Shown: in pieces, positions 9,564 through 17,797 of the stretch
Layout: every line of letters begins with the position of its first letter
Numbering within the stretch: the stretch's first letter is position 1
From: HLUCCA09 sp038745585
GTDB taxonomy: Bacteria > Pseudomonadota > Alphaproteobacteria > Rhodobacterales > Rhodobacteraceae
Length of the DNA stretch: 64,000 nt
Assembly: GCA_038745585.1 (NCBI GenBank)
Contig: JBCDLH010000006.1
Location: forward strand, 62,001-126,000
Direction: 5' to 3'
The notes under the pieces: model-generated
What the model was told of the DNA's origin: nothing
What the model saw: only the letters and a program-made list of their open reading frames with translations
The model's database searches: none
Translations under genes and position numbers: made by a program

Positions 9564-10244
9564 TCATCCAGGCCAAGGGCGCTCGGGCAGATCCTTGATG
9601 TAGCGTGTTAGAGGGCCTTCCTTCTCCAATCCCTCTTGGCGGCAAGCAACAAGAGCTGGGTCCGACAGATGCGCGGCGACATAGTCGGCTGCCGCAGGGT
9701 CAACCGGCAGAGCGTAGGTCGCAATCCGCAACGCGATCGGCGCGTAGAAAGCATCGACGATGCTGTAGCGTCCACAGAGCCACGGCGCCTTTGTGCCATG
9801 ACGCGCCCAGGCCGCGGCCCACAGCTCTTGGATGCGGCGGAGATCCGCACGAACGGCCGCGTCCGGCGTAAAGCCGGAATACGCAACACGCAGATTGACA
9901 GGACAGGCCTCGCGCAGCGCATGGAAGCCGCACACCATTTCGGCGCATAGAAACCGGGCGGTCGCCCGCTCGCCCGGGTCCTCCGGCCAGAGCCCCGCCT
10001 CGGGAAACCGCGACGCGAACTCCTCGGCGATTGCGAGGCTTTCGGCAATCGCGTGACCCTCATCCGTGATCAGGATCGGGACACTACGCGCCGGGCGGTG
10101 CTGCGCCACAAGATCAGAGACTTCGCCGTCGTCGAAATCAATAAAGTGCGCATCGACCGGAAGGTTGAACCGGCGGGTCAGCAGCCAAACGCGGATTGAC
10201 CAGCTTGAATAGCAGAGATTGCCGAGGATCAGCGTGTTTGGCAT
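9564..10244 (-). CDS. Glutathione S-transferase family protein
   Basis: 226-residue cytosolic protein. The thioredoxin-fold N-terminal domain starts with a beta strand and a YSSWSIR motif, where a Ser/Tyr side chain usually activates glutathione. It contains the conserved cis-proline region (SVPIL) and the ES motif (AIAESLAI) that binds the glutathione gamma-glutamyl group. The C-terminal half is alpha-helical. I chose the ATG at 10244, preceded by GGAAAGG, rather than an in-frame start 15 codons upstream. The substrate is unknown; the SSW motif is reminiscent of zeta-like and bacterial detoxification classes. Confidence 0.85.
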   Translation of the reverse strand: MPNTLILGNLCYSSWSIRVWLLTRRFNLPVDAHFIDFDDGEVSDLVAQHRPARSVPILITDEGHAIAESLAIAEEFASRFPEAGLWPEDPGERATARFLCAEMVCGFHALREACPVNLRVAYSGFTPDAAVRADLRRIQELWAAAWARHGTKAPWLCGRYSIVDAFYAPIALRIATYALPVDPAAADYVAAHLSDPALVACRQEGLEKEGPLTRYIKDLPERPWPG

Positions 10245-10337
10245 GGCCGAGCCTTTCCAGCGTTGGGCAACGGGGATCGGATGCCACACTCGTCGGTATG
10301 TTGCGGTGGCACCAACAATGATTTGGCAGGCGCCCCA

Positions 10338-10910
10338 TCACGGAGATCGATTGATCTCTTCAACATGCCAGCCCGACCGATCGCGGCGGATGCGCGTAAG
10401 CGATAGGGTGTCGATCGTGTGGTTGAGCGTCTCTCGCGCCGACAGACCCGAAGCGCGCTGGATCTGCGTCAGGATCGTGCCGAAATGGGCGACCGCGACG
10501 ATGTCGCCCGCGTCCCCTGTGAGCGCGTCGACTGTCCGAGAGACCCGAGCATAAAGATCGTTCCAACTTTCACCGCCGGGTGGAGCAATGTCGCCGGGAT
10601 CTTCGAGGTACCTCCGTAGGCGCTCGGGTTCTTCGGCCTCAACGTCGGCAAAGCTGCGGGCCTCCCAAGCCCCGAAGTTGATCTCGCGCAGACCGGCATC
10701 GTGCGGCAGGCGCGTGCGTCCGGTGCCAATCGCGTCCGCCGTGGCAATCGCGCGGGATAGGTCGGATGAGATCAAAGGCGCATCGGTCGGAAGCGCGCGG
10801 GACAGGCGCGCGACTGCATCGCGGTCGGACAAGTCGGCGGGCACATCCGTCCAACCGTTCATATCACGCCGCCCTGTCGGCCCATGCCTCACCCACCACC
10901 ACGTCACCAT
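10338..10910 (-). CDS. Histidine phosphatase family protein
   Basis: 190-residue protein with the RHG signature (VRHGPTGR, residues 7-14) whose histidine is phosphorylated during catalysis. It has the SDLSRA motif around residue 55 and a conserved second histidine in VAVAHFG. The length matches small phosphoglycerate-mutase-like phosphatases such as CobC/GpmB relatives. No cobalamin or glycolysis genes lie nearby, so the substrate is open. It is divergent from the rpoH-type gene across about 270 bases. Confidence 0.85.
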   Translation of the reverse strand: MVTWWWVRHGPTGRRDMNGWTDVPADLSDRDAVARLSRALPTDAPLISSDLSRAIATADAIGTGRTRLPHDAGLREINFGAWEARSFADVEAEEPERLRRYLEDPGDIAPPGGESWNDLYARVSRTVDALTGDAGDIVAVAHFGTILTQIQRASGLSARETLNHTIDTLSLTRIRRDRSGWHVEEINRSP

Positions 10911-11097
10911 TTGTCTCTCATTTTATTGGGTTTCCGACGCGCCGCGCAAAAAATTTGGCGCCCGCGGAGGAACCGTCTGCAGGGGCTGGGTGTTGATACG
11001 GCGTCATCCGAAAGGCTTTGCGCGATGCCGTATCCAAATGCACCACGTATTTTCCGATGGAAAGGTAGAGCCTTTGGACCATCCGTCCCGGCGATTT

Positions 11098-11127
11098 TGA
11101 TCCGGTCGGCAAAACGCAGCGTATCAA
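11098..11127 (+). promoter_or_regulatory. Candidate ECF sigma (RpoE-type) promoter upstream of rpoH
   Basis: TGATCC at 11098-11103 is followed after 18 bases by TATCAA at 11122-11127, about 55 bases before the rpoH start codon. TGATCC is the -35 element recognised by RpoE of Rhodobacter sphaeroides, which drives rpoHII there. The -10 is only a partial match. A role in control by singlet-oxygen/oxidative stress is therefore inferred, not shown. Confidence 0.4.
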
Positions 11128-11182
11128 CCATGAAAACGCAGCAACGGGCGGGACACGTAGTCCTCATAAGGGGGGGTTGATT

Positions 11183-12061
11183 ATGGCACTCGATGGATCC
11201 TATGATCGCAGTCTTTCGCGACGCGCCATGCAAGCGGAACTGCTGGATGCCGAAACCGAGCTCAAACTCGCCTATGCCTGGCGCGACGAGCGCGACGAGG
11301 AAGCGCTACACCGTCTGGTAACAGCCTACATGCGGCTCGCCATTTCGATGGCCGCAAAGTTCAAGCGTTACGGCGCCCCGATGAACGACCTGATCCAGGA
11401 AGCTGGCCTCGGCCTGATGAAAGCGGCGGACAAGTTTGACCCAGACCGCGGCGTCCGCTTTTCTACCTACGCGGTTTGGTGGATCAAGGCATCGATCCAA
11501 GACTATGTGATGCGCAATTGGTCGATGGTGCGGACCGGCTCCACGTCGTCTCAAAAATCACTGTTCTTCAACATGCGTCGCGTCCAGGCGCGGCTGGAGC
11601 GTGAGGCGGCCGCGGCCGGCGAATCGCTCGACAGCCATCAGCTTCGCCAGATGATCGCCACCGAAGTCGGGGTGCCGCTTGCCGATGTCGAGATGATGGA
11701 GGGGCGTCTCTCCGGATCGGACTATTCGCTAAACGCGACGCAATCGGCCGAGGATGAGGGCCGCGAATGGATCGATACGCTCGAAGACGATAGCCAACAG
11801 GCGAGTGAAGTCGTGGAAGATTCCTACGACAACGAGCGCCTTCGAGATTGGTTGGTTGTCGCACTTCAAGGCCTTAACAAACGCGAGCGCTTCATCGTAA
11901 CAGAGCGCAAGCTGCGCGACACGCCGCGCACGCTTGAGAGCCTCGGTAACGAACTGGGCCTGTCCAAAGAGCGCGTGCGCCAGCTTGAGGCCGCAGCCTT
12001 CCAGAAGATGCGCAAGAGCCTTGAAGGTCAGTCACGCGAGGTGATGCATTTCCTGGCCTGA
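11183..12061 (+). CDS. rpoH: RNA polymerase sigma factor RpoH (sigma-32 type)
   Basis: 292-residue group 3 sigma factor. Region 2 contains DLIQEAGLGLMKAADKFDP and the FSTYAVWWIKASI helix for -10 recognition. The RpoH box lies in region 2.4-3 (QKSLFFNMR), and region 4 is a helix-turn-helix with LGLSKERVRQLE. The protein directs RNA polymerase to heat-shock or photo-oxidative stress promoters. Rhodobacterales usually have two such factors. The SSQKSLFFNM variant and the upstream TGATCC element suggest the RpoHII type, but that is inference. The ATG at 11183 follows a G-rich ribosome site; the TTG six bases earlier is less likely. Confidence 0.92.
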   Translation: MALDGSYDRSLSRRAMQAELLDAETELKLAYAWRDERDEEALHRLVTAYMRLAISMAAKFKRYGAPMNDLIQEAGLGLMKAADKFDPDRGVRFSTYAVWWIKASIQDYVMRNWSMVRTGSTSSQKSLFFNMRRVQARLEREAAAAGESLDSHQLRQMIATEVGVPLADVEMMEGRLSGSDYSLNATQSAEDEGREWIDTLEDDSQQASEVVEDSYDNERLRDWLVVALQGLNKRERFIVTERKLRDTPRTLESLGNELGLSKERVRQLEAAAFQKMRKSLEGQSREVMHFLA

Positions 12062-12471
12062 GTTTCGTGCTTTGTTGCTGGTTAAGCTTGTGGGCCGAAG
12101 CTAGAGATACACGCCCGTGGCGCCCCGGCGTGCCCAGGGCGTGCTGCGAGCCACGCCTCTGGCTTCTGCGCCGCTTACCGAAGTTGAAACGACATAGTCA
12201 CCCTGCCGGTCACTTTCAGTGCTTGCGGCATTGGCTGGCCTCTTTTCTTTCCGTAATGCTCCACAAAGCGTCTGTTCTAAAGAGCGTTACCGAGATCTAC
12301 ACATCGCACAGAACTGGGCGCAGGCATTGTAGCCCCTGACCGCATTGGTCTGGCAATCCTGAGGGTGTGTCACCGCGCCCGCTCTACGTGTTCATCATTG
12401 CGCTCTATCTGATACGCTATAGGGGCCGGCGCACTGGCCACTTGCCTAGGGCCAAGCCGAAAGGGCGGACG
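12062..12471. other. 410-base gene-free stretch between rpoH and coaBC
   Basis: No convincing gene was found. Short open frames here lack ribosome sites and family features. No hairpin followed by a T-run was seen after rpoH. The coaBC promoter presumably lies in the AT-richer 12230-12420 part, but I could not place -35 and -10 elements with normal spacing. Confidence 0.5.
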
Positions 12472-13671
12472 ATGTTGGCCAACAGACACATCCTCCTGGT
12501 CATCGCAGGCGGCATAGCGGCGTTCAAAAGCCTCGATCTCATTCGCCGCTTGCGCGAGCGTGGGGCCTCCGTCACGCCCGTTCTGACGCGCGCGGCCGAA
12601 GAATTCGTCACCCCCCTCAGCGCCTCCGCCCTTGCCGCCAACAGGGTTTACCGCGACCTCTTCGACCTCACCGACGAGGCTGAGATGGGGCATATCGAGC
12701 TCTCCCGCGCCGCCGATCTGGTCGTTGTCGCCCCGGCGACCGCCGACTTGATGGCGAAGGCGGCCCAAGGGCATGCCGATGATCTGGCGTCGACCCTTCT
12801 GATGGCGACCGACAAGCGCGTCCTGCTGGCGCCGGCGATGAACGTCCGCATGTGGGAGCATCCGGCGACCCAACGCAACGTGGCTACGCTGCGAAAAGAT
12901 GGGACGTTGATCGCCGGACCAGAGAACGGACCGATGGCGTGCGGCGAGTTCGGACCCGGACGTATGGCCGAAGTCCCGCAAATCCTCGAAGCGATTGAGG
13001 GCGCCTTGGGCGGCACCGGCCCGTTGACAGGAAAGCATGTTGTCGTGACGTCTGGCCCGACCCATGAGCCCATTGATCCGGTGCGCTACATTGCCAACCG
13101 CTCGTCCGGCGCGCAGGGCGCGGCGATTGGCGCCGCGCTCGCTGCGCAAGGCGCCGATGTCACCTTCGTCACCGGCCCGGCAGAAGTCGCCCCGCCACAT
13201 GGCGTAAAGGTGGTGCCGATCGAGACCGCGCAAGAGATGCACGAGGCCGTATTCGACGCGCTCCCAGCCGATGTCGGGGTCTTTGCTGCGGCCGTCGCGG
13301 ATTGGCGCGTAGCGCATGGGTCCGAGCAAAAGATAAAAAAGGATCACCGAGGCAACGCCCCAACCCTGGCCTTTGCCGAAAACCCCGACATCTTGGCCGC
13401 CGTCTCACAAATGACGGAAGGACGCCCCCGCCTCGTCATCGGCTTTGCCGCGGAGACGGAAGATGTCGTCACTCAGGCCACGGCGAAGCGCGTGCGCAAG
13501 GGCTGTGACTGGATCGTGGCCAACGATGTCTCGCGCGCCGGCGGCGCAATGGGGGGGGCGGATAACTCTGTGACTGTGATCGATGCGGAGGGTGCCGAAC
13601 CCTGGCCGCGCATGCCCAAGACAGAAGTCGCCGCAAAGCTCGTCGCTCGGATCGCCGGGGCCCTTGCATGA
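12472..13671 (+). CDS. coaBC: Bifunctional phosphopantothenoylcysteine decarboxylase/phosphopantothenate-cysteine ligase
   Basis: 399-residue enzyme catalysing two consecutive steps of coenzyme A synthesis: ligation of cysteine to 4'-phosphopantothenate (CTP-dependent, CoaB) and FMN-dependent decarboxylation (CoaC). The N-terminal flavoprotein half shows GGIAAFKS, PATADLMAK, the PAMN motif and the active cysteine region GPMACGE. The C-terminal half begins near residue 185 with TSGPTHEPIDPVR and carries a KIKK motif. The ATG at 12472 is preceded by GAAAGGG; an upstream extension of 35 codons is not family-like. The next gene, dut, overlaps by four bases, as commonly seen in proteobacteria. Confidence 0.95.
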   Translation: MLANRHILLVIAGGIAAFKSLDLIRRLRERGASVTPVLTRAAEEFVTPLSASALAANRVYRDLFDLTDEAEMGHIELSRAADLVVVAPATADLMAKAAQGHADDLASTLLMATDKRVLLAPAMNVRMWEHPATQRNVATLRKDGTLIAGPENGPMACGEFGPGRMAEVPQILEAIEGALGGTGPLTGKHVVVTSGPTHEPIDPVRYIANRSSGAQGAAIGAALAAQGADVTFVTGPAEVAPPHGVKVVPIETAQEMHEAVFDALPADVGVFAAAVADWRVAHGSEQKIKKDHRGNAPTLAFAENPDILAAVSQMTEGRPRLVIGFAAETEDVVTQATAKRVRKGCDWIVANDVSRAGGAMGGADNSVTVIDAEGAEPWPRMPKTEVAAKLVARIAGALA

Positions 13672-14144
13672 GGCCGGAGGTGCGCTGCATGCGTGAGGGC
13701 TGGGCGGATCCGAACGTGCCTCTGCCCGCCTACGAGACCGCGGGCGCCGCGGGCGCGGACCTGCGCGCCAATCTTGCAGAGGATGACCGGGCAACGGGGC
13801 TCGCGGTCGCCCCAGGAGCACGCGCGTTGGTGCCAACCGGGCTCCGCGTCGCCGTTCCCCTTGGATGGGAGATGCAGATCCGGCCGCGCTCCGGCCTCGC
13901 GCTGAAACATGGGCTGACCCTGGCCAATCCGCCCGGCACCATTGACGCTGATTACCGCGGTCCGCTGGGCGTCATCGTCATCAACCTGGGCATCGCGCCC
14001 TACACGATCGCCCATGGCGAGCGTATCGCGCAGGCGGTCGTCGCGCCGGTCGCACATGCGGCGTTTGCTGCGGCGACCGAGCTCGATGCGACCGAACGGG
14101 GCACGGGCGGCTTTGGCTCTACGGGGAGGGGGGGCAGCACGTGA
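13668..14144 (+). CDS. dut: dUTP diphosphatase
   Basis: 158-residue trimeric-type dUTPase, which hydrolyses dUTP to dUMP and pyrophosphate and so keeps uracil out of DNA and feeds dTMP synthesis. Conserved motifs are visible in order: AGADLRA near residue 25, PRSGLALKHG near 77, the substrate-binding NPPGTIDADYRG near 91, RIAQAVV near 120, and the C-terminal P-loop-like RGTGGFGSTG. Its ATG overlaps the coaBC stop (ATGA), and its own stop overlaps the next start (GTGA), so the three genes are translationally coupled. Confidence 0.95.
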   Translation: MRPEVRCMREGWADPNVPLPAYETAGAAGADLRANLAEDDRATGLAVAPGARALVPTGLRVAVPLGWEMQIRPRSGLALKHGLTLANPPGTIDADYRGPLGVIVINLGIAPYTIAHGERIAQAVVAPVAHAAFAAATELDATERGTGGFGSTGRGGST

Positions 14145-15193
14145 TTATCATCGTCGCGCTTGCGCTCGCGATTTGGTTTGTCGGGCGACGTATGGGGCTG
14201 CCGACGCAGGCGCGGTTCCTGATGATCGGGCTCCTCTACGTTGCCGTCCTGATCGAGCAAATCGCGTTGCCGGACGGCAATCCGCTCCGCGTCATCACGG
14301 GCGGCGACCCCGAGCCCTGGCTCCTCATTGGTGTGCTTGGTGGTCTTTGCTATGGCTATTGGCTCATCTTCAAGCGCGTTAAGGCGCGCGCCGGGCCCGG
14401 CGTTGTCGTTGAGGCGCCAAAGACCGAGACGTTTTCGGAAACGGAGCTCGAACGCTACGCTCGCCATATTGTCCTTCGCGAGATCGGCGGACCGGGTCAG
14501 ACGCGGCTGCGGGACGCCAAGGTGCTGGTGGTCGGCGCAGGCGGGCTGGGCGCGCCCGTGTTGCAATACCTGGCCGGAGCGGGCGTTGGCACGATTGGCG
14601 TCATCGACGATGACAGCGTTGCCAACAGTAATCTTCAGCGCCAAGTGATCCATCGCGATCGCGACATTGGCATGCCCAAGGTTTTCTCGGCGAAGGCGGC
14701 GATGCGCGCGCAGAACCCGTATGTTGAGGTGCGTCCCTACAATCGTCGGCTGACGGACGAGATCGCGCAAGAGCTCATTGCCGACTACGATGTCGTGCTC
14801 GATGGATGTGACAACGCCGAGACGCGCCATACCGTCAACCGTGCGTGTGTGGCGACCGGCGTTCCCCTTGTCTCGGGCGCGCTCAGCCAATGGGAAGGGC
14901 AGGTCAGCGTCTTTGCGCCCTCGCGCGGAGGGCCGTGCTATGCCTGCCTGTTCCCAACGCTTCCTGCCGATGGGGTAGCGCCCTCCTGCGCGGAGGGCGG
15001 CGTGCTTGGGCCTCTGCCGGGCGTCGTCGGCTCGATGATGGCGGTTGAAGCGATCAAGCTGATTACTGGGGCTGGCACACCGCTGATTGGGCGCCTTGCG
15101 ATCTACGATGCTCTGGAGGGCGAGAGCCGCACGATCGACGTGGCGCGCAACGAAAATTGCCCGGTCTGCGGCAGGATTGCGGCCGCCAGCTAG
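14141..15193 (+). CDS. moeB: MoeB/ThiF-family adenylyltransferase with N-terminal membrane region
   Basis: 350-residue E1-like enzyme. The C-terminal 250 residues show the ATP-binding GAGGLGAPV, the adenylation region DDDSVANSNLQRQ and two CxxC zinc motifs (CYACLF and CPVCGR). A conserved cysteine lies in PSCAEGG. Such enzymes adenylate the C-terminus of a sulfur-carrier protein (MoaD, ThiS) for molybdopterin or thiamin synthesis. The first 80 residues are unusual: two to three hydrophobic segments that would anchor the protein in the inner membrane. A GTG start overlaps the dut stop. moeB is used because of overall similarity; ThiF is possible. Confidence 0.8.
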   Translation: MIIIVALALAIWFVGRRMGLPTQARFLMIGLLYVAVLIEQIALPDGNPLRVITGGDPEPWLLIGVLGGLCYGYWLIFKRVKARAGPGVVVEAPKTETFSETELERYARHIVLREIGGPGQTRLRDAKVLVVGAGGLGAPVLQYLAGAGVGTIGVIDDDSVANSNLQRQVIHRDRDIGMPKVFSAKAAMRAQNPYVEVRPYNRRLTDEIAQELIADYDVVLDGCDNAETRHTVNRACVATGVPLVSGALSQWEGQVSVFAPSRGGPCYACLFPTLPADGVAPSCAEGGVLGPLPGVVGSMMAVEAIKLITGAGTPLIGRLAIYDALEGESRTIDVARNENCPVCGRIAAAS

Positions 15194-15253
15194 GGCCGAT
15201 TTGCCGGGGTCGGCGACGGCGCTACTTTTGGGTAACTAAACTGGGAGGGGTCA

Positions 15254-15700
15254 ATGACCATGAAATCACTCGCTCTGACTGCGGTTATCGCCGCAATCCT
15301 GCCAATGTCGGCCCTCGCGCAAGGCATGCCGAGCCCGGAAGGCGCCGCGGTCTACATTACCAACCTCGAAGATGGCGACGTTGTCTCTTCTCCGGTCCTC
15401 GTCCAATTCGGGCTAAGCGGCATGGGTGTCGCTCCGGCCGAGGTCGAGCGTGAAAACACCGGGCATCATCACTTGCTGATCAATCGCGAACCATTTGGCG
15501 AAGGCGAGTGGGGCGAAGAAGAGTTTATCTACGCGGTGCCGAACGATGACAATCACCGGCATTTCGGAGGCGGGCAGACGGAGGTGACGCTGGATCTGCC
15601 ACCCGGTGAACACACGCTTCAGCTTGTCCTGGGCGATCACGGCCATCTTCCGCATGATCCGCCGGTCATGTCCGACCGGATCACCATCACTGTCGAGTAA
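15254..15700 (+). CDS. DUF4399 domain-containing periplasmic protein
   Basis: 148-residue protein with a clear Sec signal peptide (charged MTMKS start, hydrophobic core, AQG cleavage site near residue 22). The mature part resembles DUF4399: a VYITNLEDGDVV opening, GHHHLLI and the closing LPPGEHTLQLVLGDH...HDPPVMSDRITI. The histidine-rich HHH motif and other conserved histidines hint at metal binding, but no activity is established. A strong GGGAGGGG ribosome site precedes the ATG. It sits alone between moeB and the M3 peptidase gene, 60 bases from either side or slightly more. Confidence 0.75.
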   Translation: MTMKSLALTAVIAAILPMSALAQGMPSPEGAAVYITNLEDGDVVSSPVLVQFGLSGMGVAPAEVERENTGHHHLLINREPFGEGEWGEEEFIYAVPNDDNHRHFGGGQTEVTLDLPPGEHTLQLVLGDHGHLPHDPPVMSDRITITVE

Positions 15701-15763
15701 TCGCCGCTGGCAAAAGCGCGGGCGCGCTCATAGGTCTTGGCAGGTGAAGACAGGAGCGTCCCC

Positions 15764-17788
15764 ATGTCTAACCCGCTGACTGCGTCCCGCGATACACCAT
15801 TCGAGTTGCCGCGCTTTGCGGAAATCGAAGACCAGCATTTCGAGGCGGCCTTCGAGGCGGCCTTGACCGAAGCGCGGGCGGAGGTCGACACGATCGCATC
15901 GTCGGACGCCGCACCAAGCCTTGAGAACACAATCGATGCTCTGGCCCTCTCGGGCAAAGGGCTCTCCGACGTCCTTTCAGTGTTCTTCACACTGGCCAGC
16001 GTCGACAGCAATGCAGAGCGCGAGCGCCTGCAACGCGCCTTTTCGCCAAAGCTCGCCGCCTATTCGAGCGATGTGATGCTCAATGAGCGCCTTTTTTCGC
16101 GGATCGAGACGCTCTGGCAGCAGCGTGAGACGCTCGAGCTTACCGCGGAGCAGATGCGCGTGCTCGAACTCACGCGTCGAAATTTTGTCCGCGCCGGCGC
16201 GGCGCTTGACGCACAAGGGCGCACGCGCCTGCGCGAGATCAACACGCGCCTTGCCGAACTTTCGACTGCATTCGGACAGAACCTGCTCTCAGATGAGCGA
16301 GATTGGGTCATGCCGCTGGCGGAGGGCGACCTTGCTGGCCTTCCCGATTTCGTCGTCTCCGCAGCGCGCGCAGCGGGGGAGGAACGTGGGACTGGCGGCC
16401 CGGCGATCACGCTCTCGCGCTCGCTGATCGTGCCGTTCCTGCAATTCTCGCCGCGGCGCGACCTGCGCAAGAAGGCCTATGACGGTTGGGCCAGCCGTGG
16501 GATGCGCGGCGGCGAGACGGATAACCGCGCTTTGGTGACGGAGATGCTCTCGCTTCGGCACGAACGCGCCACGCTGCTTGGCTTCGATAGCTTTTCGGAC
16601 TACCGCCTGGCCGTCGAAATGGCGAAGACGCCGCAAGCCGTGCGCCAACTTATGGACGAGGTGTGGACCCCGGCGCGCGTCCAAGCCGAAGCGGACGCTC
16701 GGGTGCTGGAGAAAATGCTTGTGGCAGATGGCGAGGCCGCGCCCCTCCGCCCCTGGGACTGGCGCTACTATTCGGAAAAACGCCGAAAGGCCGAGCACGA
16801 TCTCGATGAGGCAGCGCTGAAGCCGTACTTCCAGCTCGACCGGATGCGCGAGGCCGCGTTCGATTGCGCGACGCGGCTCTTTGGCTTGGAGTTTGCCGAG
16901 CTTGACGTTCCGCTTCACCATGCCGATGCCCGAGCCTGGGAGGTGACGCGCAACGGCATGCATCTCGCCGTGTTTATCGCCGACGATTTTGCCCGGCCGG
17001 GGAAACGCTCGGGCGCTTGGTGCTCTGCCATGCGGTCGCAACAGCGCCTGCGATCCGACATTCGCCCCCATGTCCTTAACGTGTGCAACTTCGCCAAACC
17101 GCCTGCAGGCGAGCCTGCGCTCCTCAGCTACGACGACGCCCGGACGCTCTTTCATGAGTTTGGCCACGCGCTGCACCAGATCCTGTCGGATGTGACCTAT
17201 GAGATGGTTTCTGGCACGTCGGTCGCGCGCGATTTCGTCGAATTGCCATCGCAGCTCTACGAGCACTGGCTCGAAGTGCCTGAGGTTCTCGAACGCTTCG
17301 CCACCCATGCCGAAACCGGCGCGGCGATGCCCAAGGCGACGCTGGGGCGCGTCTTGGCGGCGGCCACCTATGACATGGGCTTTCAAACGGTGGAGTTCAT
17401 CGCGTCGGCCCTTGTCGATCTGGAGTTTCACGCCGCAGAGCCGCCCTCCGACCCGATGCAGAAGCAGGCCGAAGTGCTGGCGGAGATCGGGATGCCGGAT
17501 GCGATCGGCATGCGCCACGCCACGCCGCATTTCGCACACATCTTCGCGGGCGGGTATGCATCGAGCTACTACTCCTACATGTGGTCGGAGGTGATGGATG
17601 CCGACGCTTTCGCAGCCTTTGAGGAGGCCGGCGACCCGTTCGATCCTGAAACCGCCGCGCGACTGGAGCGCCATGTGCTCTCGCGCGGCGGCGTGGAGGA
17701 GCCCGAGGCGCTTTACACCGCGTTTCGCGGTCGCCTGCCCGGGGTTGGCGCGCTCCTGAAGGGTCGAGGCCTCGACAAGGCGGCCTGA
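15764..17788 (+). CDS. M3 family zinc oligopeptidase (oligopeptidase A/Dcp type)
   Basis: 674-residue cytosolic metallopeptidase. The zinc motif HEFGH (in FHEFGHALHQ) lies about two thirds along, with the third ligand in the downstream conserved ELPSQLYEHW helix. Length and motif order match PrlC/Dcp peptidases, which degrade short peptides, including signal-peptide fragments. I use the ATG at 15764, preceded by CAGGAGC, rather than the in-frame TTG nine codons upstream. Whether it is an endo- (PrlC) or dipeptidyl-carboxypeptidase (Dcp) cannot be decided from the sequence alone. Confidence 0.9.
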   Translation: MSNPLTASRDTPFELPRFAEIEDQHFEAAFEAALTEARAEVDTIASSDAAPSLENTIDALALSGKGLSDVLSVFFTLASVDSNAERERLQRAFSPKLAAYSSDVMLNERLFSRIETLWQQRETLELTAEQMRVLELTRRNFVRAGAALDAQGRTRLREINTRLAELSTAFGQNLLSDERDWVMPLAEGDLAGLPDFVVSAARAAGEERGTGGPAITLSRSLIVPFLQFSPRRDLRKKAYDGWASRGMRGGETDNRALVTEMLSLRHERATLLGFDSFSDYRLAVEMAKTPQAVRQLMDEVWTPARVQAEADARVLEKMLVADGEAAPLRPWDWRYYSEKRRKAEHDLDEAALKPYFQLDRMREAAFDCATRLFGLEFAELDVPLHHADARAWEVTRNGMHLAVFIADDFARPGKRSGAWCSAMRSQQRLRSDIRPHVLNVCNFAKPPAGEPALLSYDDARTLFHEFGHALHQILSDVTYEMVSGTSVARDFVELPSQLYEHWLEVPEVLERFATHAETGAAMPKATLGRVLAAATYDMGFQTVEFIASALVDLEFHAAEPPSDPMQKQAEVLAEIGMPDAIGMRHATPHFAHIFAGGYASSYYSYMWSEVMDADAFAAFEEAGDPFDPETAARLERHVLSRGGVEEPEALYTAFRGRLPGVGALLKGRGLDKAA

Positions 17789-17797
17789 GAACGGCGT

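Noticed and set aside
14000..14890. 296-codon antisense frame across dut/moeB
   Set aside because: Shadow of two well-supported genes; no domain features.
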